Shown: in pieces, positions 1-8,349 of the stretch | How positions within the stretch are numbered: position 1 is the first letter of the stretch | Layout of the letters: the number at the start of each line of letters is the position of its first letter | Source of the DNA: Thalassobius sp050633445 | GTDB lineage: Bacteria > Pseudomonadota > Alphaproteobacteria > Rhodobacterales > Rhodobacteraceae | DNA length: 64,000 bases | Direction: 5' to 3' | Assembly (NCBI GenBank): GCA_050633445.1 | Contig: JBOEGN010000084.1 | Span: 22,701 to 86,700 of the forward strand | Translations under genes and position numbers: made by a program | The notes under the pieces: generated by a model | Told to the model about the DNA's origin: nothing | Databases searched by the model: none | The model's input: only the letters and a program-made list of their open reading frames with translations

Positions 1-112
1 GCGATTTGTCTCCCAGAACTGAGATCAGCAACGTGAACACCAGCAAGACCAGGATCAGCAGAACGGGTGTGGACCATGCGCTCAGGCGCTTTTGTTTGTG
101 CGTTTGTGCCAT
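1..112 (-). CDS. LIV-type ABC transporter permease (LivM-like), N-terminal fragment
   Basis: Only the first 37 codons are present, because the gene runs off the left edge. The reading starts MAQTHKQKRLSAWSTP and enters a hydrophobic segment rich in Leu and Val, as expected for the first membrane helix of a branched-chain amino-acid-type permease. It lies 3 nt downstream of the LivH-type gene and closes the order LivG, LivF, LivH, LivM. The family call rests mainly on this context, since the conserved core is outside the window. Confidence 0.6.
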   Translation of the reverse strand, partial: MAQTHKQKRLSAWSTPVLLILVLLVFTLLISVLGDKS

Positions 113-115
113 GTG

Positions 116-1030
116 TTAAACCCTCGGTTTTGCCGAACGCGGCACGAACAGGCCTTGCGGCCGCAACAACAGGCTGAAAATCACGAGCGTGTAGAGAAAC
201 GCATCGCGGAAAGGCCGCGCCTCGAGCGGAAGAAACCCTTGCAGGATCACCGATGCCGCGCCGATCAAGAACCCGGCGGCGACAGCGCCTGGCAAGCTGC
301 CCAGACCGCCAATGACAGTGGCAATAAAGGCGACCAGCATGATCTGCCCGCCCATGCGAATGTCCGCGACACCGGTCTGGGTGACCATGATCATGGCCAC
401 GGCGGCCGCCAGCGCACCCGACAGTGCGAAGGCACCCGTAATCACGACGTTCGCCCGCACACCCAATAGGCGCGCCATTGTGAAATTCTCGGCCGCCGCG
501 CGCATTTCAAGACCGATTTTGGTCTTCTTCAAAAGCACGGCCAGCGTCACCACCACCACAAGGGTCGCGAGGATGACGATGATTTGCAGCAACGGCACCG
601 AGGCCCCAATCACTGTGACGGGCGTGTTCAGCTCTGGCCAAAGACTGATCGCCTTGGGGCGGCTGCCGTAGATGGCCAGCAGCGAATTCTGAATGACAAA
701 GCCCAGCGCAAAGGACGAGATCATCATCGCGACGGGCGTTGCATTTCGCATGTTCCGAAAGACAACAAACTCGGACGCCACGGCCACGGCTGCCCCAATC
801 ATCAGCAGTATGGGGATCAGCAAAAACGCGGGTACCTTGCCCAGAAACATCACCGCAACGGCGTCGGTCGAGGGCACGATCAGAGCGAACACTCAAAAGG
901 CGATGTATTCGCCATGCGCGAAATTCACCAGGTTCATCACACCAAAGATCAGTGCGATGCCCAAAGCGGCCATGGCATAGATACCGCCAAGGCTCATCGC
1001 ATCGAAAAAGAGTTGTGGAATTGCATTCAT
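116..1030 (-). pseudogene. LivH-type ABC permease with an in-frame TGA
   Basis: The product would be an inner-membrane permease of a branched-chain amino-acid-type (LIV) importer. Translation from ATG 1030 gives a typical LivH start (MNAIPQLFFDAMSLGGIYAM, then NLVNFAHGEY) and meets a TGA at 893-895. The same frame then continues without interruption as a multi-helix membrane protein to 116. The start overlaps the LivF stop (ATGA). Removing the stop gives about 304 residues, a normal LivH length. The stop may be a real nonsense mutation or a sequencing error; no selenocysteine context is apparent. The nearby LivG gene is also damaged, which favours a non-functional operon or poor local sequence quality. 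Confidence 0.8.
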
Positions 1031-1761
1031 GAGCTGCCCTCTGCCTTGTCTTTCCCGAAATAGGCGTCCTTGAGCAGGTCGCTTTCCGCGAACTCGCCGG
1101 CGTCCCCTTCACCAACAACGCAGCCGCCTCGTAACAGCACCATGCGACCGCCCACGCGCGCTGCACGCGCCGAGCTTTGCTCAACGATGATCAAGGTCAG
1201 CCCGCGGTCGTTTTGCAGGTTTACAAGTGTTTCGTAGACCTGATCGACGATGTTAGGGGCAAGGCCCAGCGACGGTTCATCCACCAGCATCAGCTTGGGG
1301 TTGGTCATCAGGCCGCGCCCAATCGCCAGCATTTGCTGCTGCCCTCCCGACAGCGCGCCAGCATTGGCATGGCGGCGCTCGCCCAGAATTGGGAAATTTT
1401 GATAGACCTCTTCAATGTCGCATTTGACGGCGGTCTTATCCCGGCGAAGGCCAGTGCCCACCCGCAGGTTTTCCTCGACCGTCAGAGTGCCAAAAATCTC
1501 ACGTCCCTCGGGCACCATCGTCAGACCTAACCGGGCAATCGCTTCGGGGGTGCGACCGGTTAACAGGTCGCCATCCGCCTCGATCCGGCCATGAGACGTT
1601 GGAACCGCGCCGCAAATTGCATTCAGAAGCGACGATTTGCCTGCACCGTTCGGCCCCGAAATGAAGACCCGCTCGCCTTCTTCGATATGCAGCGTCACAT
1701 CCGTAAGGGCCGGTACTTTGCCGTAGCGCACGGAAACATCGAAAACACCCAGTTTGGACAT
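1027..1761 (-). CDS. LIV-type ABC transporter ATP-binding protein (LivF-like)
   Basis: Cytoplasmic ATPase subunit of a LIV-type importer, 244 residues. It shows Walker A (GPNGAGKSS), the short LivF-type signature LSGGQQQM and Walker B (LMLVDEP) followed by SLGLAP. The start at 1761 is preferred over an upstream in-frame start because it overlaps the end of the LivG reading (TGATG) and begins with the usual LivF opening. Its stop overlaps the LivH start. This is the only member of the left-hand transporter set that appears intact. The substrate is unknown; the hydantoinase-like gene upstream suggests a cyclic amide or amino-acid derivative. Confidence 0.88.
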   Translation of the reverse strand: MSKLGVFDVSVRYGKVPALTDVTLHIEEGERVFISGPNGAGKSSLLNAICGAVPTSHGRIEADGDLLTGRTPEAIARLGLTMVPEGREIFGTLTVEENLRVGTGLRRDKTAVKCDIEEVYQNFPILGERRHANAGALSGGQQQMLAIGRGLMTNPKLMLVDEPSLGLAPNIVDQVYETLVNLQNDRGLTLIIVEQSSARAARVGGRMVLLRGGCVVGEGDAGEFAESDLLKDAYFGKDKAEGSS

Positions 1762-2488
1762 CACGCGTCCTCCGTGTGTTCGGCGCCAAGATAGGCTTCG
1801 CGCACGGCTTGACTGCCAAGGATGGCGTCTTTGTCGCCCTCTTCGATGATCTGCCCCGCTCCAGCACGTAGACATGGTGTGAGACGGACAAGACCAGCCC
1901 GACATTGTGCTCTATCAACAGGACCCCACAGCCGAGCTCGTCAGCGACACGATGGATAATCCGTGCCAGATCTTCGGGTTCGTCCAACAGCAGAAAATCC
2001 GGGGCGAACATCAGCGCCCGGGCGATGCCGACGCGGCGTTCGTCGGTATAGGGCAGGCCCGCCGCAGGCAGTTCGGCAAGGTGCTGCGCGCCCATCCAGT
2101 CCAGCAGGCGCAACGCCTCAGCCTCGGCGCTGCGACGGGAATGCCCCAGACCCACACCCGTCACGGCCAGATTGTCCAGCACGTGCAGCCCGGTGAAGAG
2201 CCTCCCCGCCTGGAACGTGCGCGCAACGCCACTGCGGCGCAGGACATGGGGCGTTTCATGTCCGACGCTTTGCCCGTTCAACAGAACGGTCCCGGTGGTG
2301 GGGGCCTGATACCCCGTCAGCACGTTGACCATGGTGGTTTTGCCCGCGCCATTTGGCCCGATCAGCCCATGCACGGCGCCGGGAGTGACGTTCAGTGACA
2401 CATCCGTCAGGGCCTTGAACCCGCCGAATGCCACCGTCACCCCCGACGCCGTCAAGGAGGGTGCTTTATGATCTGCAAAGCTGCTCAC
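1761..2488 (-). pseudogene. LIV-type ABC transporter ATP-binding protein (LivG-like), frameshifted and internally shortened
   Basis: N-terminal and central parts are LivG-like: Walker A (GPNGAGKTT) and a Walker B ending in LLLDEP. Two lesions are visible. After LLLDEP the usual A-A-G-L-N-x-x-E-type segment is missing and the reading goes straight to EDLARIIHR, an apparent in-frame loss of roughly nine residues covering the D-loop. Then, near 1854-1857 (a run of C on the plus strand), the frame shifts after VYVLERG. The other frame resumes with a normal LivG tail (QIIEEGDKDAILGSQAVREA) and ends at 1761, overlapping the LivF start. A missing base in the homopolymer explains this. Loss of the D-loop should inactivate the protein if it is real. 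Confidence 0.75.
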
Positions 2489-2491
2489 TGA

Positions 2492-3613
2492 TCAGGCCTC
2501 GACCAGTTCTCTGGCTTTTTCAGCGACATCTTCACCCGCCGCATCCGCGGCCAGCACATAGACACCACTGTCATGCAGGGTCACGGTCCAACCGGGTTCA
2601 ACAACGATGGTGGTTGTGACCTCTTCGATCACGGCAGGTCCGTGCAATTCGTCACCGGCCCCCATTACAGAACCGTCATAGACCGGAGTGTCCTGTGCAA
2701 CGCCCTCGCCCGAGAACACCATGGGCCGGGTTCCCTTGAGCGTCGCGTCTGCACCGTTGCCAGCGCCGATGGTCATGCGGTCAGGTTTGTCGACATGGCC
2801 CGCGATCGTGCTTTCGACATTCACCACTTCGACGGGGCTGTGAGGCTCGTCATAGGTGTAAAGCTCTTTGTGGCGAGCGTGGAAGGCTGCCTTGATGTCA
2901 TCAAGCCTGTCCTCGGTGACATCGAACGGATCGATCTCGACCGTGCATTCATGGACCTGACCGACATAGCGCATATCAAGGCTGCGCCGGATCGAGATCT
3001 TGTCCTCGGCGAACCCGTCACCGGCAAAGTCCTCACGCCCTTTCGCCTCTAGCCCCTTGAACAGACTATCAAGCTTTGCGGCGGCCTCAGCGCCCTCCAG
3101 CCGGATCAGCGCGTTAAAGTCGCCTTCCTGGTCGCGGCGTGCACGCATATTGGTCAGCAGCATGTTAAGGATGTCGTCACGTGGCACTTTCTTGTCCCAC
3201 AGCTTGATCGGCGGGATGCGCAAACCTTCGGCGTAGATCTCTTTGGCGTCCGGGTTATATCCTGCGGGCACCGGACCGCCGATATCGGTCAGATGGCCCT
3301 TGCAGACCGTCCAGAACACCAGCTCGCCTTCGTAGAACACCGGGTAATACATGCAGGTGTCGATGATATGGCTGCCGCCATAGGCCGGATCGTTGTGCAG
3401 GATCAGATCGCCTTCGTTGATGTCGCCATCAAAGAACCCGGCAACGGTCTTCATCGCCGGGATCAACGAACCGAGGTGGATCGGAATATCCTGCCTCTGC
3501 ACAATCATCTCGGGCGCATGGTTAAACAAGGCCGTCGAATATTCGAGCGGAGTTGGCGCTTTTGACGGGCGTGTTCGCCTCCCAAACCAACTTTGCAAGA
3601 CCGATGATCTCAC
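2492..3613 (-). pseudogene. hydantoinase B / hydantoinase A-type chimeric remnant
   Basis: The 373-residue reading joins pieces of two normally separate enzymes of the hydantoinase/oxoprolinase group. About residues 25-165 resemble HyuB (IPIHLGSL, NEGDLILHNDPAYGGSHI, GHLTDIGG, DILNMLLTNMR). About residues 170-373 resemble the C-terminus of HyuA (RRSLDMRYVGQVHE, a YTYDEPHSPVEVVN region, then an ATP-grasp-free tail). The C-terminal half of HyuB and most of HyuA are missing, and the first 22 or so residues do not look like a HyuB start. Full-length partners are normally about 550 and 690 residues. A deletion between adjacent hyuB and hyuA, or an assembly collapse, would produce this. Its stop lies 3 nt before the LivG-type start. 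Confidence 0.75.
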
Positions 3614-3882
3614 CTCCGTAGGTCATCGCAACATGTCGTCATTGTTGGGACGGCTGGTGCCTGCTTTTTCTAAAAAGTCGCTGGCTCGAATTGGTGGCGT
3701 CAAGCAGATCGACGGCCCCAATGCCGATGAAGATCAATGATGCCAGTAGAAGACAAACACTAGTAGTCCATGTCTGACTGAGGAATGCCCCAGTAGATAT
3801 TTCATCGACTTCCCCTTGGGTTGCAGGAAACCCTGCCTCCCAAAACGGCAATTCCGAACGCCGCGGGTAAAACCCCAAATGA
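3614..3882. other. stretch without a confident gene; possible junction of rearranged sequence
   Basis: Between the truncated hydantoinase remnant and the exported hypothetical protein there is no recognisable gene. A minus-strand open reading at 3639-3878 (79 residues) contains one hydrophobic stretch (SVCLLLASLIFIGIGAV), but it has no family signature and no convincing ribosome-binding site. It is not called as a gene. The abrupt loss of HyuB homology at about 3550 suggests that a rearrangement or assembly boundary lies nearby. Confidence 0.4.
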
Positions 3883-4377
3883 CTAAGGGATCAGGATCTG
3901 CGCCCGCTGAAAACTGGCAACGTCAGTGCTCAGATCATCATACAAAATCTCGACATCGACCGATTGAACCGAGTTCGGGGCCAGCCCCATAATCGGCATC
4001 GCATCATTGTCGATCATCGAATTCGGAGCGGCCAGGTCCATGTGGCACGGCGGCAGATCATAGGTCTGCATTGGTCCGCCATTCACCGCGTATTTGATCT
4101 GATGCAACCCGCAGCGCCAGGACAAAAGCTGGGTGAAATACAGGATGTCCTGCCCCTCATACAGTCTCACGGCCACCCATTGCGGTTTGGTCGCGGTCAG
4201 AATCATCTTGATCTCGCCAGCGGTGGTGAACTTGCCCGACGGAGTCTGATCCTCGGCCGTGTATTGCGCCGGCGCAGGCGCAGTCACTGCGGCAGGGGCC
4301 TGAGCCATTTCCTGCCCCGAGCCCGCCGACGCACCACCTGCCGCAGCCGCAATGCCCAATAGCAACCAATCCAACAT
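3883..4377 (-). CDS. hypothetical exported protein
   Basis: 164 residues, not recognised as a named family. The N-terminus (MLDWLLLGIAAAAGGASAG) is a short hydrophobic segment that could be a signal peptide or anchor. An Ala/Pro-rich linker of about 25 residues follows, then a compact domain from about residue 45 with two cysteines (WRCGLHQIKY and DLPPCHMD) that could form a disulfide in the periplasm. Codon use matches the neighbouring genome. It is transcribed away from the glycosyltransferase-like gene, with about 100 bp between them for divergent promoters. Confidence 0.65.
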   Translation of the reverse strand: MLDWLLLGIAAAAGGASAGSGQEMAQAPAAVTAPAPAQYTAEDQTPSGKFTTAGEIKMILTATKPQWVAVRLYEGQDILYFTQLLSWRCGLHQIKYAVNGGPMQTYDLPPCHMDLAAPNSMIDNDAMPIMGLAPNSVQSVDVEILYDDLSTDVASFQRAQILIP

Positions 4378-4478
4378 GATCTAATCCTCTTCTTTAAAAT
4401 CTTTGTCGCTTGGCCCATACTGCCACGAAAATCGCAAAGCGCAAAAAAATCGGGTAGTGACAAGGTAGTGGCAGGCGC

Positions 4479-5471
4479 ATGGCCAGTGAAAAACCGTTTA
4501 ACATCGTGATCGTCGGGCAGGCCAATCGCCTGCAATACGAGGCCATTCTGTTCGCCGCATCCCTGCGGCAGCAAAGCCCCAACTTTAAGGGCCGACTGAT
4601 CGTGGCAACGCCCAATCAAAGCCCGCTTTGGGCGAAATCCCCGACGCTGCGCAATAAGCCTGTGATCGCGCTTTTGGAAAGCCTGGGGGCCGAGATCATC
4701 CCCTTTGACACCCCCGAATTTGGCGAGGGGTACCCGAATGGCAACAAGATCCAGGCGCTGCTGGCCCTGCCCAAGGGCGAACCTTTCGTGTTCTTTGACA
4801 CTGATACGCTGGTGCTGGATGACCTGACCCGCGTGCCGTTTGATTTTTCGCGCCCCGGTGCCTCGCAAAAGGTCGAGGGCACCTGGCCCAAGATCGAGCT
4901 CTACGGCCCCGGATATACCGCGATCTGGCGTTCGCTTTATGACCGGTTTGGGCTGGATTTCGACAGCTCGCTCGACCTCAGCCAACCCGACGAATACTGG
5001 CGGCGCTACCTCTATTTCAATGCGGGTTGGTTTTATTACAAATGCCCGCAGGAATTCGGCGAGCGGTTCTTGCACTACGCGACCGAGATTCGCGACAATC
5101 CTCCGCCCGAACTGGTCTGCCAGCCGATGTGGCCCTGGCTGGACCAGATCGCCCTGCCCCTTGTGATTCACAGTTTTGGTGGCGGACGTGACATGCTGCC
5201 AACGGGTCTGCTGGACGGCGAGGTGACCTGCCATTACCGCCTGTTCCCCCTGCTCTATGCCCGCGAAAGCGACAAGGTCGTCAGCGTCCTGGAACAGGTC
5301 GCCGCGCCGAATGCTGTTAAGAAAGTGTTGAAGCAATACGACCCGATCAAATTCATGGTCTATCACGGGCGTGGCGCCAAAACCCGCGAGCTGTTCGACC
5401 AGAACAACCTGCCCCGCAAAGAGCGCGCGATCCGAAAGCAAATCAAGGAAAACGGATATTGGATGCGTTAA
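4479..5471 (+). CDS. glycosyltransferase-like (GT-A fold) protein
   Basis: 330 residues, soluble and without a signal peptide. The first 30 residues (FNIVIVGQANRLQYEAILFA) resemble a nucleotide-sugar-binding beta-alpha start. VFFDTDTLVLDD at about residues 107-118 contains a DxD motif typical of metal-dependent GT-A glycosyltransferases. A WFYYKCP region and a basic C-terminus follow. The acceptor and sugar cannot be told. It stands alone, followed by the repeat/hairpin element at 5488-5558. A role in surface polysaccharide or lipid glycosylation is only an inference from the fold. Confidence 0.65.
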   Translation: MASEKPFNIVIVGQANRLQYEAILFAASLRQQSPNFKGRLIVATPNQSPLWAKSPTLRNKPVIALLESLGAEIIPFDTPEFGEGYPNGNKIQALLALPKGEPFVFFDTDTLVLDDLTRVPFDFSRPGASQKVEGTWPKIELYGPGYTAIWRSLYDRFGLDFDSSLDLSQPDEYWRRYLYFNAGWFYYKCPQEFGERFLHYATEIRDNPPPELVCQPMWPWLDQIALPLVIHSFGGGRDMLPTGLLDGEVTCHYRLFPLLYARESDKVVSVLEQVAAPNAVKKVLKQYDPIKFMVYHGRGAKTRELFDQNNLPRKERAIRKQIKENGYWMR

Positions 5472-5487
5472 GCCAGCCCAAAGCCAA

Positions 5488-5558
5488 GGGGGCGCTGCCC
5501 CCTCGATTGAAAACCTGACGGTTTTCAATCTCACCCCTGGGATATTTTTGAAAAGAAG
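5488..5558 (-). repeat. Rhodobacteraceae-type palindromic intergenic element, copy A
   Basis: Read on the minus strand it runs CTTCTTTT, an A-rich ATATCC segment, GGGG, GAG, an 11-bp perfect hairpin (plus-strand arms 5505-5515 and 5520-5530, loop TGAC), and the GC block GGGGGCAGCGCCCCC (plus 5488-5502). The same order of parts occurs on the plus strand at 14315-14373 with a different internal hairpin. The element lies just 3' of the glycosyltransferase-like gene and could also act as its terminator. A second small hairpin, CTCCCC-AAA-GGGGAG, is at 5609-5623. Confidence 0.65.
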
Positions 5559-5667
5559 AACTGCGGCCTTTTTGATCCGAACGGCCCAGCAAGCGTCAGC
5601 CCGAGGAGCTCCCCAAAGGGGAGTGACGAGATATCATTTTGCGCGCAAGCGCTCCTTTGGATCACGT

Positions 5668-6081
5668 CTAGGTGTCGAACAATCGGTCAAGATCTGCGAC
5701 ACCTTTGATTTCGATAGGATTGCCAGAGGGATCGTAAAAGAACATCGTCCATTGTTCTCCAGGCAGGCCTTCAAAACGGACGGACGGCGGGATGACAAAG
5801 TCAAGCTCGGCGGATTGCAACCGATGAGCCAGTTGTCGCCAATGTGGCAATTCCAGCACCACGCCCAGATGGGGCATCGGAACCATGTGATCCCCGACTT
5901 TGCCGGTATTGGACGTCGCAAATGGCGGGCCAAGATGTAGGCTTAGTTGATGCCCGAAGACGTTGAAATCGACCCAGGTTTCGGTGCTGCGCCCCTCGAT
6001 TGCACCCAAAAGGCCGGAATAAAATTCCCGCGACTGATCCAAATCCAGAACATTGTAGGCCAGATGAAAGGCAGAGCGCAT
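5668..6081 (-). CDS. VOC-family (glyoxalase/dioxygenase superfamily) protein
   Basis: 137 residues with one complete vicinal-oxygen-chelate unit. The first half opens FHLAYNVLDLDQSREFYSGL. The second opens PHLGVVLELPHW and closes with FYDPSGNPIEIKG. The likely metal ligands are the His in each half and the Glu in NPIEIK. The start at 6081 is chosen over 6186 because it begins at the domain edge, has GGGGAAGA about 8 nt upstream, and does not overlap the divergent metY start. The substrate is unknown; family members include glyoxalase-like lyases, ring-cleavage dioxygenases and antibiotic-resistance proteins. Confidence 0.82.
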   Translation of the reverse strand: MRSAFHLAYNVLDLDQSREFYSGLLGAIEGRSTETWVDFNVFGHQLSLHLGPPFATSNTGKVGDHMVPMPHLGVVLELPHWRQLAHRLQSAELDFVIPPSVRFEGLPGEQWTMFFYDPSGNPIEIKGVADLDRLFDT

Positions 6082-6184
6082 CTGATAGTCTTCCCCGATT
6101 GTTAGTCGTTGTCGCTCATCCTCGGATGGCATAGTGATTTTAGCAACGTCAAAAATATCCAGATGATCTGCACGAGGAGACACC

Positions 6185-7418
6185 ATGACAGACGCCCCCA
6201 GCTACGGCTTTGATACCCTGTCCATTCACGCAGGCGCCCGGCCCGACCCGGCCACCGGCGCGCGGCAGACGCCGATTTACCAGACCACAGCGTATGTATT
6301 CCGCGATGCTGATCACGCGGCGGCTTTGTTCAACCTGCAAGAGGTTGGCTATATCTATTCGCGTCTGACCAACCCCACTGTGGCCGTGCTGCAAGAACGT
6401 ATTGCTACGCTTGAAGGCGGCGTTGGCGCAGTTTGCTGTTCGTCCGGTCACGCGGCGCAACTGATGGCGCTGTTCCCGCTGATGGCACCGGGGCGCAATG
6501 TTGTGGTTTCGACGCGTCTGTATGGTGGCTCGATCACCCAGTTCAGCCAGACGATCAAGCGTTTCGGCTGGTCCGCTACATTTGTTGACTTCGAGGACAT
6601 GGACGCCGTTGCCGCCGCAATCGACGATGACACCCGCGCGATTTTCTGTGAATCCGTCGCCAACCCCGGCGGCTATGTCACCGACCTGCCTGCCGCGGCC
6701 AAAGTCGCCAGCGACGCCGGTCTGCCGCTGATCGTGGATAACACCAGCGCCACGCCTTACCTGTGCAACCCGATCGCGCATGGGGCCACTCTGGTCGTGC
6801 ATTCGATGACCAAATATCTGACCGGCAATGGCACCGTCACCGGCGGCGTTGTGGTCGATAGCGGTCAGTTCGATTGGTCCGCCAGCGACAAGTTCCCCTC
6901 GCTGTCGCAGCCCGAGCCCGCCTATCACGGCCTGAAATTCCACGANNCTGCGCGATCTGGGCATGACCCTGAACCCGCAAGCCGCGCATTATACGCTGAT
7001 GGGCGTCGAAACCCTGTCCCTGCGGATGGAGCGTCACTGCGAAAACGCTCAGAAAATCGCGGAATGGCTGGAAAAGGACGACCGGATCGAGGCCGTGACC
7101 TATGCCGGCCTGGAAAGCTCGCCCTATTATGACCGCGCCAAAGCGTTGTTCCCCAAAGGCACCGGCGGTCTGTTCACCGTCGCGCTGAAGGGCGGCTATG
7201 ACGCTTGCGTTGATCTGGTGGGCAAGCTGGAGCTGTTCAGCCACGTTGCCAATCTGGGCGATACGCGCTCGCTGATCATCCACCCGGCCTCGACCACGCA
7301 CCGCCAGCTGTCCGAGGAACAACAGGTCGCCGCAGGCGCAGGCCCCAATGTGGTTCGGATTTCCATCGGGATTGAAAACGCCGATGATCTGATCCGCGAT
7401 CTGGACACCGCGCTGTAA
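6185..7418 (+). CDS. metY: O-acetylhomoserine aminocarboxypropyltransferase (MetY-like), with assembly gap
   Basis: PLP enzyme of the Cys/Met metabolism family that converts O-acetylhomoserine and sulfide to homocysteine in direct-sulfhydrylation methionine synthesis. The N-terminal part shows FDTLSIHAGARPDPATGARQ, YSRLTNPT and the PLP-lysine region HSMTKYLTGNGT. The C-terminal part shows GVETLSLRMERHCENA and LGDTRSLIIHPASTTH. GAGGAG precedes ATG 6185. Two N bases at 6946-6947 break the frame between GLKFHE and LRDLG. The family normally has about 14-16 more residues there, so more sequence is missing than two bases. The gene is probably intact in the organism. Confidence 0.9.
6946..6947. other. 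assembly gap (NN)
   Basis: Two undetermined bases inside metY. The frames on either side do not match, and conserved residues are absent at the join. The gap is therefore a placeholder of unknown true size rather than two ambiguous bases. It shows that the assembly has unresolved joins in this area. Confidence 0.95.
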
Positions 7419-7440
7419 CGCAAAGTTGATTTTGATACTG

Positions 7441-7472
7441 AAAACGGCGCGAGGGTTTCTCGCGCCGTTTTT
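7441..7472. terminator. bidirectional rho-independent terminator between metY and the SIMPL gene
   Basis: A 13-bp stem AAAACGGCGCGAG with a 5-nt loop and the matching CTCGCGCCGTTTT, followed by T residues. It has A-rich and T-rich flanks on both sides and lies between convergent genes, so it can serve both directions. Confidence 0.9.
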
Positions 7473-7478
7473 CGTTGC

Positions 7479-8189
7479 TTACTTAAGCGCGATCACCAGC
7501 GTGACGGATTGGGTCAAGCTCAGCTCGCCCTCGGCAATCGGGACGGATTCGGCCATGTCAGCCGCCATGCGCATCATCGGCGGATTGTTCCGCGCCGCGG
7601 TCTCCGAGATCGTCAGGACATCCCCCAGCGTCACTCCGGCCGCATCGGCATAGAGCTGCGCCTTGCGCAATGCCTCGGTCACGGCGGCCTGACGGGCCTG
7701 ATCCTGCAAGGGGCCGGGCGTCTGTACTCCGAACTGCAAGCCCGAGAACCGGTTCGCCCCGTCCGCAAGCACAGCGCCCATGATCTGACCCAGATCCTCC
7801 AGCGCACGCACCCGGACATTCAGGCTTAGCGACGCGCGATAGCCGTCAATGCGGGGCGTGTCATTGTTCCGGTGCGTGTAAATCGGCGACAGGTTGACCT
7901 GCCCGGTCTGCACGTCGCGCCTGTCCACACCCATCGTGGCAAGGCGCTCCAGCATCGTAGCCACAGTGGCCGAGCTTTGCGCCATCGCCTGCGCAGGGTC
8001 ACGGTGCTGATGCTCGACCCCCAGGGACAGTGTTGCCATATCCGGTACCGTATGGATGACCCCCTGCCCGGTCACGGTAATCTGCCGGGCCTCTTGTGCG
8101 GCGATTGGGGTCGCCACCCCCAGGCCGCTGACCAAAATTGCCAGCATCAGGCTCAGGGATTTCGCTGTGGGTATCGCGGTGGACGTCAT
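7479..8189 (-). CDS. SIMPL-domain (DUF541) periplasmic protein
   Basis: 236 residues. An N-terminal signal peptide (hydrophobic SLSLMLAILVSGLGVATP, then AAQEARQ) is followed by a SIMPL domain: ITVTGQGVIHTVPDMATLSLGVE, a DRRDVQTGQVNLSPIY segment, a SARN-like Asn/Gly-rich part and a C-terminal VTLVIALK strand. Family members are exported and linked to envelope or oxidative stress, but no reaction is established. The start at 8189 is chosen because AAGGAGA lies just upstream and the signal peptide follows directly; an upstream in-frame start adds only a non-signal leader. Confidence 0.85.
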   Translation of the reverse strand: MTSTAIPTAKSLSLMLAILVSGLGVATPIAAQEARQITVTGQGVIHTVPDMATLSLGVEHQHRDPAQAMAQSSATVATMLERLATMGVDRRDVQTGQVNLSPIYTHRNNDTPRIDGYRASLSLNVRVRALEDLGQIMGAVLADGANRFSGLQFGVQTPGPLQDQARQAAVTEALRKAQLYADAAGVTLGDVLTISETAARNNPPMMRMAADMAESVPIAEGELSLTQSVTLVIALK

Positions 8190-8349
8190 CGTGGTCTCCT
8201 TTCGCATTTGGCCCAAGGGTGCGCATAAATCTGTCTGACACAACACTCACATATTTGTTTTCCTTCCACTCGGCGAGAAGCTGCTATATCCTGCGCTCCG
8301 TTGGGAACGGGACTCCTCTTGAGTTGCCGAGAATGTTATTGCCAGAGTG

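Noticed and set aside
893..895. TGA in the LivH-type gene as selenocysteine
   Set aside because: LivH permeases are not selenoproteins, the position is not a redox site, and no selenocysteine insertion hairpin was apparent just after the TGA.
3639..3878. 79-residue minus-strand reading with one hydrophobic segment
   Set aside because: No ribosome-binding site, no family resemblance, and it sits at a probable rearrangement junction.
4284..5534. 416-residue minus-strand reading opposite the glycosyltransferase-like gene
   Set aside because: It covers the whole of a plausible plus-strand gene; composition is typical of an antisense frame.
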